64,000 bases of DNA from contig JBMNLV010000005.1 of assembly GCA_050953005.1 (NCBI GenBank), positions 186,001-250,000 on the forward strand, written 5' to 3'. Position 1 is the first letter of the stretch. Each line of letters begins with the position of its first letter. The notes under the pieces were generated by a model. That model saw nothing but the letters and a program-made list of their open reading frames with translations, made no database searches and was not told the DNA's origin. Both the position numbers and the translations under genes were made by a program. Below are positions 26,036-35,790 of this stretch, one piece after another. Source of the DNA: UBA6115 sp050953005. Lineage in GTDB: Bacteria > Bacillota > Clostridia > Christensenellales > Aristaeellaceae.

Positions 26036-27190
26036 ATGAAACGAATGCTGCTAGTGATCCTGGCGGCGGCGCTGGTGCTGTCCCTGACAGGCGGAGCGCT
26101 GGCCGCGGGCAGTTACGCGCTGGTGACCAATACCGGCCGTCTCAACATCCGTTCCGGACCGGGGATGGAATTTCCCATCATCGGCAGCGTGTCGCGGGGC
26201 GAGTGGGTAGAAATCCATAGCAACGCCGGTTCCTGGATTCAGGGCAGGGTGATGCCTTCCGGCGCCTCGGGGTGGTTTTCGGCCAGCTTTCTCAAAACCG
26301 CGGTGCCCGGCAGCAGCGGCCCGGGCAGTATCGCGGTGGTCAACAACCCCAACCCCTCCTCCTTTTTGAACCTGCGCCAATCCCCCTCCTATTCCGCTCC
26401 GGTGCTGGCCATTTTTTACAATGGCGCCACCTGCACCATCCTGGGAGAAAGCGGCGGCTGGTACCATGTGGAGATTTCAGGCATGTTCGGCTACTTCCGC
26501 TCTGAGTTCCTGAAAGTGTCCGGCGGGATGAGCAGCGTGGGCACCGCCACCATCTACAGCAAGAACGGCGGCAGCGTCAACCTGCGCAACGCGCCCAGCT
26601 ACGCCTCAAGCGTCATCGGCCAGGGCGCGCCGGGCACCGTGGTCACGGTCTACCTCAAGGGCAGCAAGTTCTGGTATATCAGCATGGCGGGCAGCTATGG
26701 CTTTATGGACGCTTCCTTCCTGGGCGGCGGCTCGGGCGGTTCAAGCGGGAGCAACCCCGTGCCCAACCCGCCGGTTGTGATCCCCGACACTACCAACGCC
26801 ATCGTCACCAACACCGGCGCCGGGCTCAACCTGCGCGCGCAGCCCACCACCTCCAGCCAGGTGCTGGGCACCTACCCGGGCAACACCGCCATCCAGGTGC
26901 AAAGCCAGGGCACGGTATGGAGCCGCGTGCGCGTGCCGCTGTCGGGCAAGACCGGCTACATGATGACCCGCTACCTCACCCTGTACGGCCTGCCGGTCAC
27001 GCCGACCAGGACCGTGACCCATCCGGACCATACCTATGTCAACCTGCGCACCCGGCCCAGCGCCTCCGGCAGCATCACCCTGCGCGTCCCCCACGGCAGC
27101 ACGGTCACCATCCTAACGGCCGGCGGCGAGTGGGCCCAGGTCAAATACCGTGACACCACCGGCTACATGATGACCTACTTCCTCAAGTGA
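26036..27190 (+). CDS. Secreted protein with five bacterial SH3 (SH3b) domains
   Basis: ATG 26036 follows AAGGAGGTATCATTC. The signal peptide MKRMLLVILAAALVLSLTGG, cut after ALA, leads to five SH3b repeats recognised by L-N-(I/L)-R and a closing G-(W/Y)-(F/M)-x(3)-(F/Y)-L: about residues 30-95, 100-165, 168-235, 255-325 and 325-384. A Gly/Ser/Pro linker (GGGSGGSSGSNPVPNPP) separates the third and fourth. SH3b domains usually bind cell-wall peptides. No catalytic domain is fused, so this is probably a wall-binding adaptor. A TATACT box at 26002-26007 could serve as -10, but no -35 is convincing. Confidence 0.88.
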   Translation: MKRMLLVILAAALVLSLTGGALAAGSYALVTNTGRLNIRSGPGMEFPIIGSVSRGEWVEIHSNAGSWIQGRVMPSGASGWFSASFLKTAVPGSSGPGSIAVVNNPNPSSFLNLRQSPSYSAPVLAIFYNGATCTILGESGGWYHVEISGMFGYFRSEFLKVSGGMSSVGTATIYSKNGGSVNLRNAPSYASSVIGQGAPGTVVTVYLKGSKFWYISMAGSYGFMDASFLGGGSGGSSGSNPVPNPPVVIPDTTNAIVTNTGAGLNLRAQPTTSSQVLGTYPGNTAIQVQSQGTVWSRVRVPLSGKTGYMMTRYLTLYGLPVTPTRTVTHPDHTYVNLRTRPSASGSITLRVPHGSTVTILTAGGEWAQVKYRDTTGYMMTYFLK

Positions 27191-27240
27191 TTACGCCCCG
27201 CGGCTGACAACAGTTCGCGCAAACCCCGATTCATCAAGAA

Positions 27241-27266
27241 TGCCCGGCGGCTCCGGCTGCCGGGCA
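27241..27266 (+). terminator. GC-rich hairpin, possible terminator or attenuator
   Basis: TGCCCGGC (27241-27248) pairs with GCCGGGCA (27259-27266) about 50 nt after the SH3b gene. No T run follows, so it may only partly stop transcription into the next gene. Confidence 0.4.
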
Positions 27267-27303
27267 GGCACTGTCAAGACGATCATCAAGCAAGGAGAAC
27301 CTA

Positions 27304-28221
27304 ATGAGCAGGCATATCCCCTGCGCGCGCATCCTTCGGATCATCCTGATCGCGCTGTTTATTTCAGCCATCATGATACTAGCGCCTTCCTTCGCCATCC
27401 ACTCCTACGCGCAGGTCATCCCCTTGCCCATTGATGAGACCGGCGGCATTCCGCCTTATAAATGGGGCTACCAGGGCGACAGCGGCTATGAGGATCCCTC
27501 GGTATCCGTGGCCATCGAGCATGGGCGCTTTGAGGGCAGCAACTGGACAGCGGTGCGCGTTTCCATTCAGGACCCCAGCCAGCTGCGCACGCTCAAGGCG
27601 GGACGCTACGGCTCCACCCAGCAGCTTACGGGCGCGGTCATGGCCAAGCGCGTCCAGGCGGTGCTGGCCATCGGCGGGGATTTTTTCGCCTTCAACAATT
27701 ACGGCTATATCGTCCGCCAGGGCAAATTCTACCGCAACCGCCCCTCCGGCGAGCATGATGTGCTGGTGATTGACCGGCAGGGCGATTTTCACCTGCTGCT
27801 GCGCCCGGACAAAAAGGCCATCGCGGCGTTTGAGGCCGAGCGCAAGGAGGAGATCGTCAACGCCTTCACCTTTGGCCCGGCGCTGATAATGGACGGCGAG
27901 ATCATCCAGAACCGCACCCGGGCCAAGACGGACGGCGTGCTGGCGCAGCGCATCGCCTTTTGCCAGACCGGGCCGCTTTCCTACCTGGTGGTCTATTGTG
28001 AGGGCCCCAATGACGAGAACTCCATCGGCATGGGCATTGACCAGTTCACCCGCCTGGTGGCCTCCTTCCCGGGGGTTCAATCCGCCTACAACCTGGACGG
28101 CGGCTCCAGCGCCACCATTGTGTTCCAGAATGTGAAGATCAACGGCCCCCGCAGCCAGCGCAGCCGCGCCATCGGGGACATCATCTATTTCGCCAGCGCC
28201 TGGGATGGGGACAAACCATGA
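27304..28221 (+). CDS. Phosphodiester glycosidase (NAGPA) domain protein
   Basis: This 305-residue protein has an N-terminal membrane segment or signal (ILRIILIALFISAIMILAP). The rest is a NAGPA domain: AVLAIGGDFFAFNNYGYIVRQGKFYRN, then FTFGPALIMDGEII and the hallmark SAYNLDGGSSATIVF near the end. Family members remove sugars linked by phosphodiester bonds and are often tied to surface polymer turnover in Bacillota. AAGGAGAACCTA precedes the start. Its last 4 nt overlap the next gene, so the two are probably translated together. Confidence 0.88.
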   Translation: MSRHIPCARILRIILIALFISAIMILAPSFAIHSYAQVIPLPIDETGGIPPYKWGYQGDSGYEDPSVSVAIEHGRFEGSNWTAVRVSIQDPSQLRTLKAGRYGSTQQLTGAVMAKRVQAVLAIGGDFFAFNNYGYIVRQGKFYRNRPSGEHDVLVIDRQGDFHLLLRPDKKAIAAFEAERKEEIVNAFTFGPALIMDGEIIQNRTRAKTDGVLAQRIAFCQTGPLSYLVVYCEGPNDENSIGMGIDQFTRLVASFPGVQSAYNLDGGSSATIVFQNVKINGPRSQRSRAIGDIIYFASAWDGDKP

Positions 28222-29153
28222 CGGACGCTCCCCTGTTTACCCTGGCCGGCCTGCCGGTCACAGCCTACGCGCTGGGGCTGGCGCTGAGCCTGGCGCTTTC
28301 ATCCGCGCTGGCAGCGCGCGGGCTGCGCGTAAAAGGCTACGCGCCGCGCGTGGTTGAAACCTTTTTGCTCATCGCCCTTCCCCTGGGGCTTCTCCTGTCC
28401 CGGCTGGCCTATGTGCTCATACGGCTCAACTTCTTCCTGGACTGGGGCGAGGGCCTGGCCCTGCGCTTCTGGCAGGGCGGTTATTCAATGTGGGGCGCCC
28501 TGGCCGGTTTTTTGCTGTCCGCTGATTGGGCCGCGCGGATGAATCATGTTGCGATTGCGCCGCTGGCGGACGCGCTGGCGCCCTACGGCCTGCTGACGCT
28601 GGCCCTGGGGCGTGGGTGCGAGGGCCTGGCCGGCCAGGGCTTCGGCCAGCTGGCGCCGGAAAGCCTGGCCTTTTTCCCGCTGGCGGTGGTCAACGAATAT
28701 GAAGAGTGGCGCTTCGCCATCTTCCTGCTGGAGGGCGCGGCGGCGCTGGCTTTCATGCTGATGGTGGTCCGCTTCCGCGGCGCGCCGGGCGGGCGGCTGC
28801 GCCTGGCCGTGATCCTGGTATGCGCCAGCCAGATCCTGTTTGAGTCGCTGCGCGCGGACGAGGTGCTCTCCTGGGGCTTTGTGAAGGCGTCCCAGCTGCT
28901 GGGCGCGGCGGGCCTGTTCCTGGTGATGGTCTATGGGCTGTTCATCCGCCGGCGCAACGCCTGGCGCGCGCCCTCCCACCTGGCCCTGGCCGCCTTTTTC
29001 CTGATCATCTTCGTGATTGTGGGCCTGGAGTTCGCGATTGACAAGACCACCATCAACATCAACCTGATCTACCTGACCATGGCCGCCTGCTGCCTGGGCC
29101 TGGCCGCCCTGGCGCTGCGCGCGTCCGCTGAAGGTATCCATTCCGCGACATAA
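28218..29153 (+). CDS. Divergent prolipoprotein diacylglyceryl transferase-like membrane protein
   Basis: This 311-residue membrane protein has about eight helices. The order of motifs follows Lgt: GGYSMWGALAGFLLSA sits where Lgt has its HGGL loop, ADALAPYGLLTLALGRGCEGLAGQGFG replaces the GRIGNFxNxExxG signature, and SQILFESLRADE resembles RFxxEFxR. The His of HGGL and the Asn of GNF are absent, so the classic transferase activity is doubtful; the Arg of GR is kept. It may be a specialised paralogue acting with the overlapping NAGPA-domain gene on a lipid-linked surface compound (inference). Confidence 0.65.
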   Translation: MTDAPLFTLAGLPVTAYALGLALSLALSSALAARGLRVKGYAPRVVETFLLIALPLGLLLSRLAYVLIRLNFFLDWGEGLALRFWQGGYSMWGALAGFLLSADWAARMNHVAIAPLADALAPYGLLTLALGRGCEGLAGQGFGQLAPESLAFFPLAVVNEYEEWRFAIFLLEGAAALAFMLMVVRFRGAPGGRLRLAVILVCASQILFESLRADEVLSWGFVKASQLLGAAGLFLVMVYGLFIRRRNAWRAPSHLALAAFFLIIFVIVGLEFAIDKTTININLIYLTMAACCLGLAALALRASAEGIHSAT

Positions 29154-29165
29154 GGAGGTAACACC

Positions 29166-29864
29166 ATGAAAAAACTGTTTGTGTTCTTGCTGGCCGCGCT
29201 GCTCCTGCTGCCGGCGGCAGTTCCCGCGCAGGAGGCCTGGCAGCGCCCCTGGAACAAGGAGCAGGGCTGTACTTATGTGGCCTTCGGACGCTATCCCCAC
29301 CTGGCGGACGGCACCGAGGCGCCCATTGTCTGGCGGGTGCTGGAGACCGTGGACGGCGTGGTCTACCTGATGAGCGAATATATCCTGGAGGTCAGCAAGC
29401 TGCACCATGACGCCCAGCGTTACCCGGGCTGGGACAAGGCCGACCTGAACGCCTGGCTGCAAAATGACTTTGTGGAGAAGGCCTTTGATGAGGGCGAGGC
29501 CGCGGCGCTGAGCGAAACGGCGGAGGGCATCGTCAGCCTGCCCAGCTCGGACGACCTGAAAAACAAGGCCTTCGGCCTGGGCACCGACCTGACCCGCCGC
29601 ACCATCGGTACACCCTGGGCGGACGCGCAGGGCCTGTTCTTCTACCGCCATAAAAAACACAGCCCCTACTGGACGCGCACGCCGTCGGACCGCCCGCACG
29701 CCCACCGCACCATCAAGCTGGAGGGCAACCTGGGCTACCTGGGCGTGACCAATTCCGACATGGGCATCCGCCCGGTCATCTGGCTGCAGGCGGACATGGT
29801 GGAGGTGTCAGGCGGCAGCGGCACGCTGGAGGATCCCTTTGTGTTGACCGTCAAGCCTGAATAA
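29166..29864 (+). CDS. Secreted DUF6273 domain protein
   Basis: ATG 29166 follows AAGGAGGTAACACC. A signal peptide (MKKLFVFLLAALLLLPAAVP, cut after AQA or PAQ) precedes a 210-residue domain with VAFGRYPHLADG, PIVWRVLET, WDKADLNAWLQNDFV, SLPSSDDLKNKAFG, YWTRTPSD and a closing GIRPVIWLQ. This layout is that of DUF6273, common in secreted proteins of Clostridia and distantly like sulfatase-modifying-factor folds. No catalytic Cys is present. Function unknown. It precedes the LRR array and may share its transcript. Confidence 0.75.
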   Translation: MKKLFVFLLAALLLLPAAVPAQEAWQRPWNKEQGCTYVAFGRYPHLADGTEAPIVWRVLETVDGVVYLMSEYILEVSKLHHDAQRYPGWDKADLNAWLQNDFVEKAFDEGEAAALSETAEGIVSLPSSDDLKNKAFGLGTDLTRRTIGTPWADAQGLFFYRHKKHSPYWTRTPSDRPHAHRTIKLEGNLGYLGVTNSDMGIRPVIWLQADMVEVSGGSGTLEDPFVLTVKPE

Positions 29865-29928
29865 TAATGATTCCAATTCACTACCTTTTTGCGCCAACCC
29901 CAACTACGAACAATAGAAGGAGGAACCT

Positions 29929-30780
29929 ATGAAACGCGCATTGATTGTCACTTTGGCCCTGTTGCTGCTCGCGTCCTTTTTTCCTGCCGCCGGACAGGCG
30001 GAGACGCTGCTGACAAGCGGGGATTATCGGTACCGTGTCCTGGAGGACGGAACGGCTGAGATCGTCCGGTACACAGGGCCGGCAGAGTATCTGGAGCTAC
30101 CGGACAAGCTGGACGGCCTGGCGGTCACCAGCATTGGAAACGCAGCTATTTCCTATTGTGAAAACCTAAAGGGCATCACCATCCCGGACAGTATTGCCAG
30201 CATTGGAGAAGCGGCTTTTGCCTGTTGTAATCATCTGGAGGGCATTGTCATCCCGGACACTGTGACCAGCGTCGGATACAATCCTTTTGAGTCATGCGGG
30301 AGTTTAAGCCAGGTCACAGTGGGTCCGGATCATCCCACCCTTGCCACCATTGATGGCGTGTTGTTCAGCAAAGAGGACAAACGCCTTATATGGTATCCCT
30401 TGACGAAAGAGGATACGGTATATGAGATTCCCCAGGGGACGCTGATCATTGGAGGCGGGGCGTTTAAAGGGTGTAATCGCCTGAGCGGCATCACCATCCC
30501 CGACAGCGTCACAAGCATCGGACTGTTTGCTTTTGTGATGTGTAATCATCTCAGCGGCATCACCATTCCTGACAGCGTCACAAGCATTGACAGTTACGCG
30601 TTTTTCGGGTGTGAGAACCTTAGCAGCATCACGATCCCGGACAGTGTTGCGAGTATCGGGAAAAATGCGCTTTATGAATGCAAAAGCCTGAAGGAAGTGA
30701 TCGTCGCCCCGGACAGCTATGCCCAGCAATATTGCGAAGACAATGGCCTGCCCTTTGTTTTTCAGGAAAACACCGACTGA
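29929..30780 (+). CDS. BspA-like leucine-rich repeat secreted protein 1
   Basis: This is the first of six tandem paralogues. The 283-residue product has a signal peptide (MKRALIVTLALLLLASFFPA, cut after GQA), a short cap domain (YRYRVLEDGTAEIVRY) and about seven LRR_5 repeats of 23 residues built around IPDSVTSIG. One longer island repeat (PDHPTLATIDGVLFSKEDK, LIWYPL) interrupts them. It ends with the shared tail SYAQQYCEDNGLPFVFQENTD. It is the most diverged of the six and may be the oldest. No wall anchor is seen. The family mediates adhesion in other bacteria; the role here is unknown. RBS AAGGAGGAACCT. Confidence 0.88.
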   Translation: MKRALIVTLALLLLASFFPAAGQAETLLTSGDYRYRVLEDGTAEIVRYTGPAEYLELPDKLDGLAVTSIGNAAISYCENLKGITIPDSIASIGEAAFACCNHLEGIVIPDTVTSVGYNPFESCGSLSQVTVGPDHPTLATIDGVLFSKEDKRLIWYPLTKEDTVYEIPQGTLIIGGGAFKGCNRLSGITIPDSVTSIGLFAFVMCNHLSGITIPDSVTSIDSYAFFGCENLSSITIPDSVASIGKNALYECKSLKEVIVAPDSYAQQYCEDNGLPFVFQENTD

Positions 30781-30844
30781 TTAAGCAACCAAGCCTGTTG
30801 CCATGCTGTATTGCGCCAGCAACACTCATCACAAGGAGGCATCC

Positions 30845-31738
30845 ATGAAACGCGTAATGATTGTCACTTTAGCCCTGTTGCTGCTCGCGGCCTTTTTTCC
30901 TGCCGCTGGACAGGCGGAGACGCTGCTGACAAGCGGGGATTTTGAATACCATGTCCTGGAGGACGGCACAGCGGAGATTACCCGGTATAAAGGGTCTGCG
31001 GAATCTCTGGAAATCCCGGGCAAACTGAATGGCCTGGCGGTCACCAGCATTGGGGACTGGACGTTTTCTTGGTGCGAAAATCTAACAAGCATCAGCATCC
31101 CGGACAGCGTCACCAGCATTGGGGACAGGGCATTTGTTCGATGCAGTAGCCTCAAGGAAATCACCATCCCGGACAGCGTCACCAGCATTGGGGACTTGGC
31201 GTTTTCTGGGTGCGTAAATCTAACAAGCATCACCATCCCGGACAGCGTCACCAGCATTGGGGACTGGGCGTTTTCTGGGTGCGTAAATCTAACAGGCATC
31301 ACCATCCCGGACAGCGTCACCAGCATTGGGGACGGGGCGTTTTATATGTGCGAAAATCTAATAAGCATCACCATCCCGGACAGCGTCACCAGCATTGGGG
31401 AAAGTGCGTTTGATGGGTGCAAAAATCTAACAAGCATCAGCATCCCGGACAGCGTCACCGGCATTGGGGACTTGGCGTTTAATTGGTGCAGTAACCTCAA
31501 GGAAATCACCATCCCGGACAGCGTCACCAGCATTGGGGACTGGGCGTTTAATAGTTGCAGCAGCCTCAAGGAAATCAGCATCCCGGACAGCGTCACCAGC
31601 ATTGGGGACGGGGCGTTTTCTGGGTGCGGTGGCTTGCAAAAAGTAATCGTAGCCCCGGACAGCTATGCTCAAAAGTATTGCGAGGAGAGAGGCCTGCCCT
31701 TTGTATTTCATGAAAACACGGATTGGTTGAATCAATAA
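30845..31738 (+). CDS. BspA-like leucine-rich repeat secreted protein 2
   Basis: ATG 30845 (CAAGGAGGCATCC upstream) is used; the frame extends to 30803 without support. 297 residues: signal peptide MKRVMIVTLALLLLAAFFPA, cap domain, then about nine 23-residue repeats with no island module, the only paralogue lacking one. The tail reads YCEERGLPFVFHENTDWLNQ, five residues longer than in the odd-numbered copies. The 64-nt spacer before it and the 56-nt spacer after it recur around copies 4 and 6. Confidence 0.88.
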   Translation: MKRVMIVTLALLLLAAFFPAAGQAETLLTSGDFEYHVLEDGTAEITRYKGSAESLEIPGKLNGLAVTSIGDWTFSWCENLTSISIPDSVTSIGDRAFVRCSSLKEITIPDSVTSIGDLAFSGCVNLTSITIPDSVTSIGDWAFSGCVNLTGITIPDSVTSIGDGAFYMCENLISITIPDSVTSIGESAFDGCKNLTSISIPDSVTGIGDLAFNWCSNLKEITIPDSVTSIGDWAFNSCSSLKEISIPDSVTSIGDGAFSGCGGLQKVIVAPDSYAQKYCEERGLPFVFHENTDWLNQ

Positions 31739-31794
31739 GTTGGCTGTTATGACATCATTGTATTAATAACAAAGACCATTAGGAGGGTATCCTT

Positions 31795-33759
31795 ATGAAA
31801 CGCGCGTTGATTGTCACTTTGGCCCTGTTGCTGCTCGCGGCCTTTTTTCCTGCCGCCGGACAGGCGGAGGAACTGCTGACAAGCGGGGATTTTGAATACC
31901 ATGTCCTGGAGGACGGCACAGCGGAGATTACCCGGTATAAAGGGTCTGCGAAATCTCTGGAAATCCCGGGCAAACTGAATGGCCTGGCGGTCACCGGCAT
32001 TGGGGACAGGGCGTTTTATGAGTGTTGGGAACTCGCCAGCATCAGCATCTCTGACAGTGTCACCAGCATTGGGGACAGGGCGTTTGCTCGATGCAGTAGC
32101 CTCAAGAAAATCACCATCCCGGACAGCGTCACCAGCATTGGGGACTGGGCGTTTTCTGGGTGCGAAAATCTAACAAGCATCACCATCCCGGACAGCGTCA
32201 CCAACCTTGGGTATAATCCTTTTGTATATTGTAAAAATCTAAACCGGGTTACGGTGCATCCTGATCATCCTGTCATTGCCACCATTGATGGTGTACTGTT
32301 CAACAAGGCGGACAAACGCCTGATATGGTATCCCATGCCCCGGGAGGATACGGTATATGAGATTCCTCAAGGTATCCAAAGCATTGGGGACGGGGCGTTT
32401 TCTGGGTGCGAAAATCTAACAAGCATCACCATCCCGGACAGCGTTACCAGTATTGGGGACAGGGCGTTTTCTGGGTGCGAAAATCTAACAAGCATCACCA
32501 TCCCGGACAGCGTCACCAGTATTGGGGACAGGGCGTTTGCTGGGTGCAGCAACCTCAAGGAAATCACCATCCCGGACAGCGTCACCAGTATTGGGGACAG
32601 GGCGTTTACTGGATGTCGGAAACTCGCCAGCATCACCATCCCGGACAGCGTTAAAGACATAGGGGAAAATCCTTTTAGTAGTTGTAGGAATTTGAATCAG
32701 GTTGTAGTACGCCCTGATCATCCTGTCCTTGCCACCATTGATGGAGTACTGTTCAATAAGGCGGACAAACGCCTGATATGGTATCCCATGCCCCGGGAGG
32801 ATACGGTATATGAGATTCCCCAAGGTATCCAAAGCATTGGGGACAGTGCGTTTTATTGGTGCGAAAATCTAACAAGCATCACCATCCCGGACAGCGTTAC
32901 CAGCATTGGAGACAGTGCGTTTGATCGATGCAGTAGCCTCAAGGAAATCACCATCCCGGACAGCGTCACCAGCATTGGGGACTGGGCGTTTTCTGGGTGC
33001 GTAAATCTAACAAGCATCAGCATCCCGGACAGCGTCACCAGCATTGGGAACTTGGCGTTTTCTTGGTGCGTAAATCTAACAGGCATCACCATCCCGGACA
33101 GCGTCACCAGCATTGGGGACGGGGCGTTTGCTGAGTGCGAAAATCTAACAAGCATCACCATCCCGGACAGCGTTACCAGCATTGGAGACAGTGCGTTTGA
33201 TCGATGCAGCAGCCTCAAGGAAATCACCATCCCGGACAGCGTCACCAGCATTGGGGACAGGGCATTTGCTCGATGTAGTAGCCTCAAGGAAATCACCATC
33301 CCGGACAGCGTCGCCAACCTTGGGTATAATCCTTTTGTAGATTGTAAAAATCTAAACCGGGTTACGGCGCATCCTGATCATCCTGCCTTTGCTATCATTG
33401 ATGGTGTACTGTTCAATAAGGCGGACAAACGCCTGATATGGTATCCCATGCCCCGGGAGGATACGGTATATGAGATTCCTCAAGGTATCCAAAGCATTGG
33501 GGACTGGGCGTTTTCTGGGTGCGTAAATCTAACAAGCATCAGCATCCCGGACAGCGTCACCAGCATTGGGGACTGGGCGTTTAATTGGTGCAGTAGCCTC
33601 AAGGAAATCACCATCCCGGACAGCGTCACCAGCATTGGGGACAATACGTTTTCTTGGTGCAGTAGCTTGCAAAAAGTAATCGTAGCCCCGGACAGCTATG
33701 CCCAGCAATATTGCGAAGACAATGGCCTGCCCTTTGTTTTTCAGGAAAACACCGACTGA
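31795..33759 (+). CDS. BspA-like leucine-rich repeat secreted protein 3
   Basis: The largest copy has 654 residues, signal peptide MKRALIVTLALLLLAAFFPA, about 20 LRR_5 repeats and three island modules (each with DHPV-x-ATIDGVLFNKADK and LIWYPMPREDTVYEIPQG). Island modules divide the repeats into four blocks, with the 23-residue units between them nearly identical in DNA. The tail is that of copy 1 (ends QENTD). RBS TAGGAGGGTATCCTT. The high identity suggests recent unequal exchange within the gene. Confidence 0.9.
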   Translation: MKRALIVTLALLLLAAFFPAAGQAEELLTSGDFEYHVLEDGTAEITRYKGSAKSLEIPGKLNGLAVTGIGDRAFYECWELASISISDSVTSIGDRAFARCSSLKKITIPDSVTSIGDWAFSGCENLTSITIPDSVTNLGYNPFVYCKNLNRVTVHPDHPVIATIDGVLFNKADKRLIWYPMPREDTVYEIPQGIQSIGDGAFSGCENLTSITIPDSVTSIGDRAFSGCENLTSITIPDSVTSIGDRAFAGCSNLKEITIPDSVTSIGDRAFTGCRKLASITIPDSVKDIGENPFSSCRNLNQVVVRPDHPVLATIDGVLFNKADKRLIWYPMPREDTVYEIPQGIQSIGDSAFYWCENLTSITIPDSVTSIGDSAFDRCSSLKEITIPDSVTSIGDWAFSGCVNLTSISIPDSVTSIGNLAFSWCVNLTGITIPDSVTSIGDGAFAECENLTSITIPDSVTSIGDSAFDRCSSLKEITIPDSVTSIGDRAFARCSSLKEITIPDSVANLGYNPFVDCKNLNRVTAHPDHPAFAIIDGVLFNKADKRLIWYPMPREDTVYEIPQGIQSIGDWAFSGCVNLTSISIPDSVTSIGDWAFNWCSSLKEITIPDSVTSIGDNTFSWCSSLQKVIVAPDSYAQQYCEDNGLPFVFQENTD

Positions 33760-33823
33760 TTAAGCAACCAAGCCTGTTGCCATACTGTATTACGCCAGTA
33801 ACACTTATCACAAGGAGGCACCC

Positions 33824-35734
33824 ATGAAACGCGCATTGATTGTCACTTTGGCCCTGTTGCTGCTCGCGGCCCTTTATCCTACTACCACCGTACATGCGGA
33901 GGAAGCGCTGACAAGCGGGGAATATGAATACCATGTCCTGGAGGACGGCACAGCGGAGATTACCCGGTACGGAGGGTATGCGGATTCTCTGGAAATCCCG
34001 GGCAAACTGAATGGCCTGGCGGTCACCGGCATTGGAGACGAGGCGTTTTCTGGCTGTTGGACACTCGCCAGCATCAGCATCCCTGACAGCGTTAAAGACA
34101 TAAGGGAAAATCCTTTTAGTTATTGTGAGAATTTGAATCAGGTTGTAGTGCAACCTGATCATCCTGTCTTTGCCACCATTGATGGTGTACTGTTCAATAA
34201 GGCGGACAAACGCCTGATATGGTATCCCATGCCCCGGGAGGATACGGTATATGAGATTCCTCAAAGTATCCAAAGCATTGGGGACGGGGCGTTTTCTGGG
34301 TGCGTAAATCTAACAAGCATCACCATCCCGAACAGCGTCACCAGCATTGGGGACGGGGCGTTTAATAGTTGCAGTAGCCTCAAGGAAATCACCATCCCGG
34401 ACAGCGTCACCAACCTTGGGTATAATCCTTTTGTATATTGTAAAAATCTAAACCGGGTTACGGTGCATCCTGATCATCCTGTCCTTGCTACCATTGATGG
34501 TGTGCTTTTCAATAAGGCGGACAAACGCCTGATATGGTATCCCATGCCCCGGGAGGATACGGTATATGAGATTCCTCAAGGTATCCAAAGCATTGGGGAA
34601 GTGGCGTTTTATATGTGCGAAAATCTAACAAGTATCAGCATCCCGGACAGCGTCACCAGCATTGGGGACAGGGCGTTTCATATGTGCGAAAATCTAACAA
34701 ACATCAGCATCCCGGACAGCGTCACCAGCATTGGGGACAGGGCGTTTCATATGTGCGAAAATCTAACAAACATCAGCATCCCGGACAGCGTCACCAGCAT
34801 TGGGGACAGGGCGTTTTCTGAGTGCGAAAATCTAACAAGCATCAGCATCCCGGACAGCGTCACCAGCATTGGGGACAGGGCGTTTTATGGGTGCGAAAAT
34901 CTAACAAGCATCACCATCCCGGACAGCGTCACCAGCATTGGGGGCAGTGCGTTTGCTGGCTGTCGGAAACTCGCCAGCATCACCATCCCGGACAGTGTCA
35001 CCAGCATTGGGGACAGGGCGTTTTATGGGTGCGAAAATCTAACAAGCATCACCATCCCGGACAGCGTCACCAACCTTGGGTATAATCCTTTTGTATATTG
35101 TAAAAATCTAAACCGGGTTACGGTGCATCCTGATCATCCTGTCCTTGCCACCATTGATGGCGTGCTGTTCAACAAGGCGGACAAACGCCTGATATGGTAC
35201 CCCATGCCCCGGGAGGATACGGTATATGAGATTCCTCAAGGTATCCAAAGCATTGGGGACGGGGCGTTTGATTGGTGCGAAAATCTAACAAGCATCAGCA
35301 TCCCGGACAGCGTCACCAGCATTGGGGACAGGGCGTTTTCTTGGTGCGTAAATCTAACAAGCATCACCATCCCGGACAGCGTCACCAGTATTGGGGACTG
35401 GGCGTTTTCTGGGTGCGAAAATCTAACAAGCATCACCATCCCTGACAGCGTCACCGGCATTGGGAACGCGGCGTTTTCTGGGTGCGAAAATCTAACAAGC
35501 ATCACCATCCCGGACAGCGTCACCAGTATTGGGGACTGGGCGTTTAATAGTTGCAGCAGCCTCAAGGAAATCACCATCCCGGACAGCGTCACCAGCATTG
35601 GGGCTGAGGCGTTTGAAGGATGCAGTAGCTTGCAAAAAGTAATCGTCGCCCCGGACAGCTATGCCCAGCAATATTGCGAAGACAATGGCCTGCCCTTTGT
35701 TTTTCAGGAAAACACGGATTGGTTGAATCAATAA
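33824..35734 (+). CDS. BspA-like leucine-rich repeat secreted protein 4
   Basis: This 636-residue copy has a different signal-peptide end (LLLLAALYPTTTVHAEEALT), shared only with copy 6, and a cap reading EYEYHVLEDGTAEITRY. About 19 repeats and three island modules follow. The unit with HMCENLTNISIPDSV occurs twice in a row, a direct duplication of 69 nt. It ends with the even-copy tail ENTDWLNQ. RBS CAAGGAGGCACCC. Confidence 0.9.
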   Translation: MKRALIVTLALLLLAALYPTTTVHAEEALTSGEYEYHVLEDGTAEITRYGGYADSLEIPGKLNGLAVTGIGDEAFSGCWTLASISIPDSVKDIRENPFSYCENLNQVVVQPDHPVFATIDGVLFNKADKRLIWYPMPREDTVYEIPQSIQSIGDGAFSGCVNLTSITIPNSVTSIGDGAFNSCSSLKEITIPDSVTNLGYNPFVYCKNLNRVTVHPDHPVLATIDGVLFNKADKRLIWYPMPREDTVYEIPQGIQSIGEVAFYMCENLTSISIPDSVTSIGDRAFHMCENLTNISIPDSVTSIGDRAFHMCENLTNISIPDSVTSIGDRAFSECENLTSISIPDSVTSIGDRAFYGCENLTSITIPDSVTSIGGSAFAGCRKLASITIPDSVTSIGDRAFYGCENLTSITIPDSVTNLGYNPFVYCKNLNRVTVHPDHPVLATIDGVLFNKADKRLIWYPMPREDTVYEIPQGIQSIGDGAFDWCENLTSISIPDSVTSIGDRAFSWCVNLTSITIPDSVTSIGDWAFSGCENLTSITIPDSVTGIGNAAFSGCENLTSITIPDSVTSIGDWAFNSCSSLKEITIPDSVTSIGAEAFEGCSSLQKVIVAPDSYAQQYCEDNGLPFVFQENTDWLNQ

Positions 35735-35790
35735 GTTGGCTGTTATGACATCATTGTGTTAATAACAAAGACCATTAGGAGGGTATCCTT

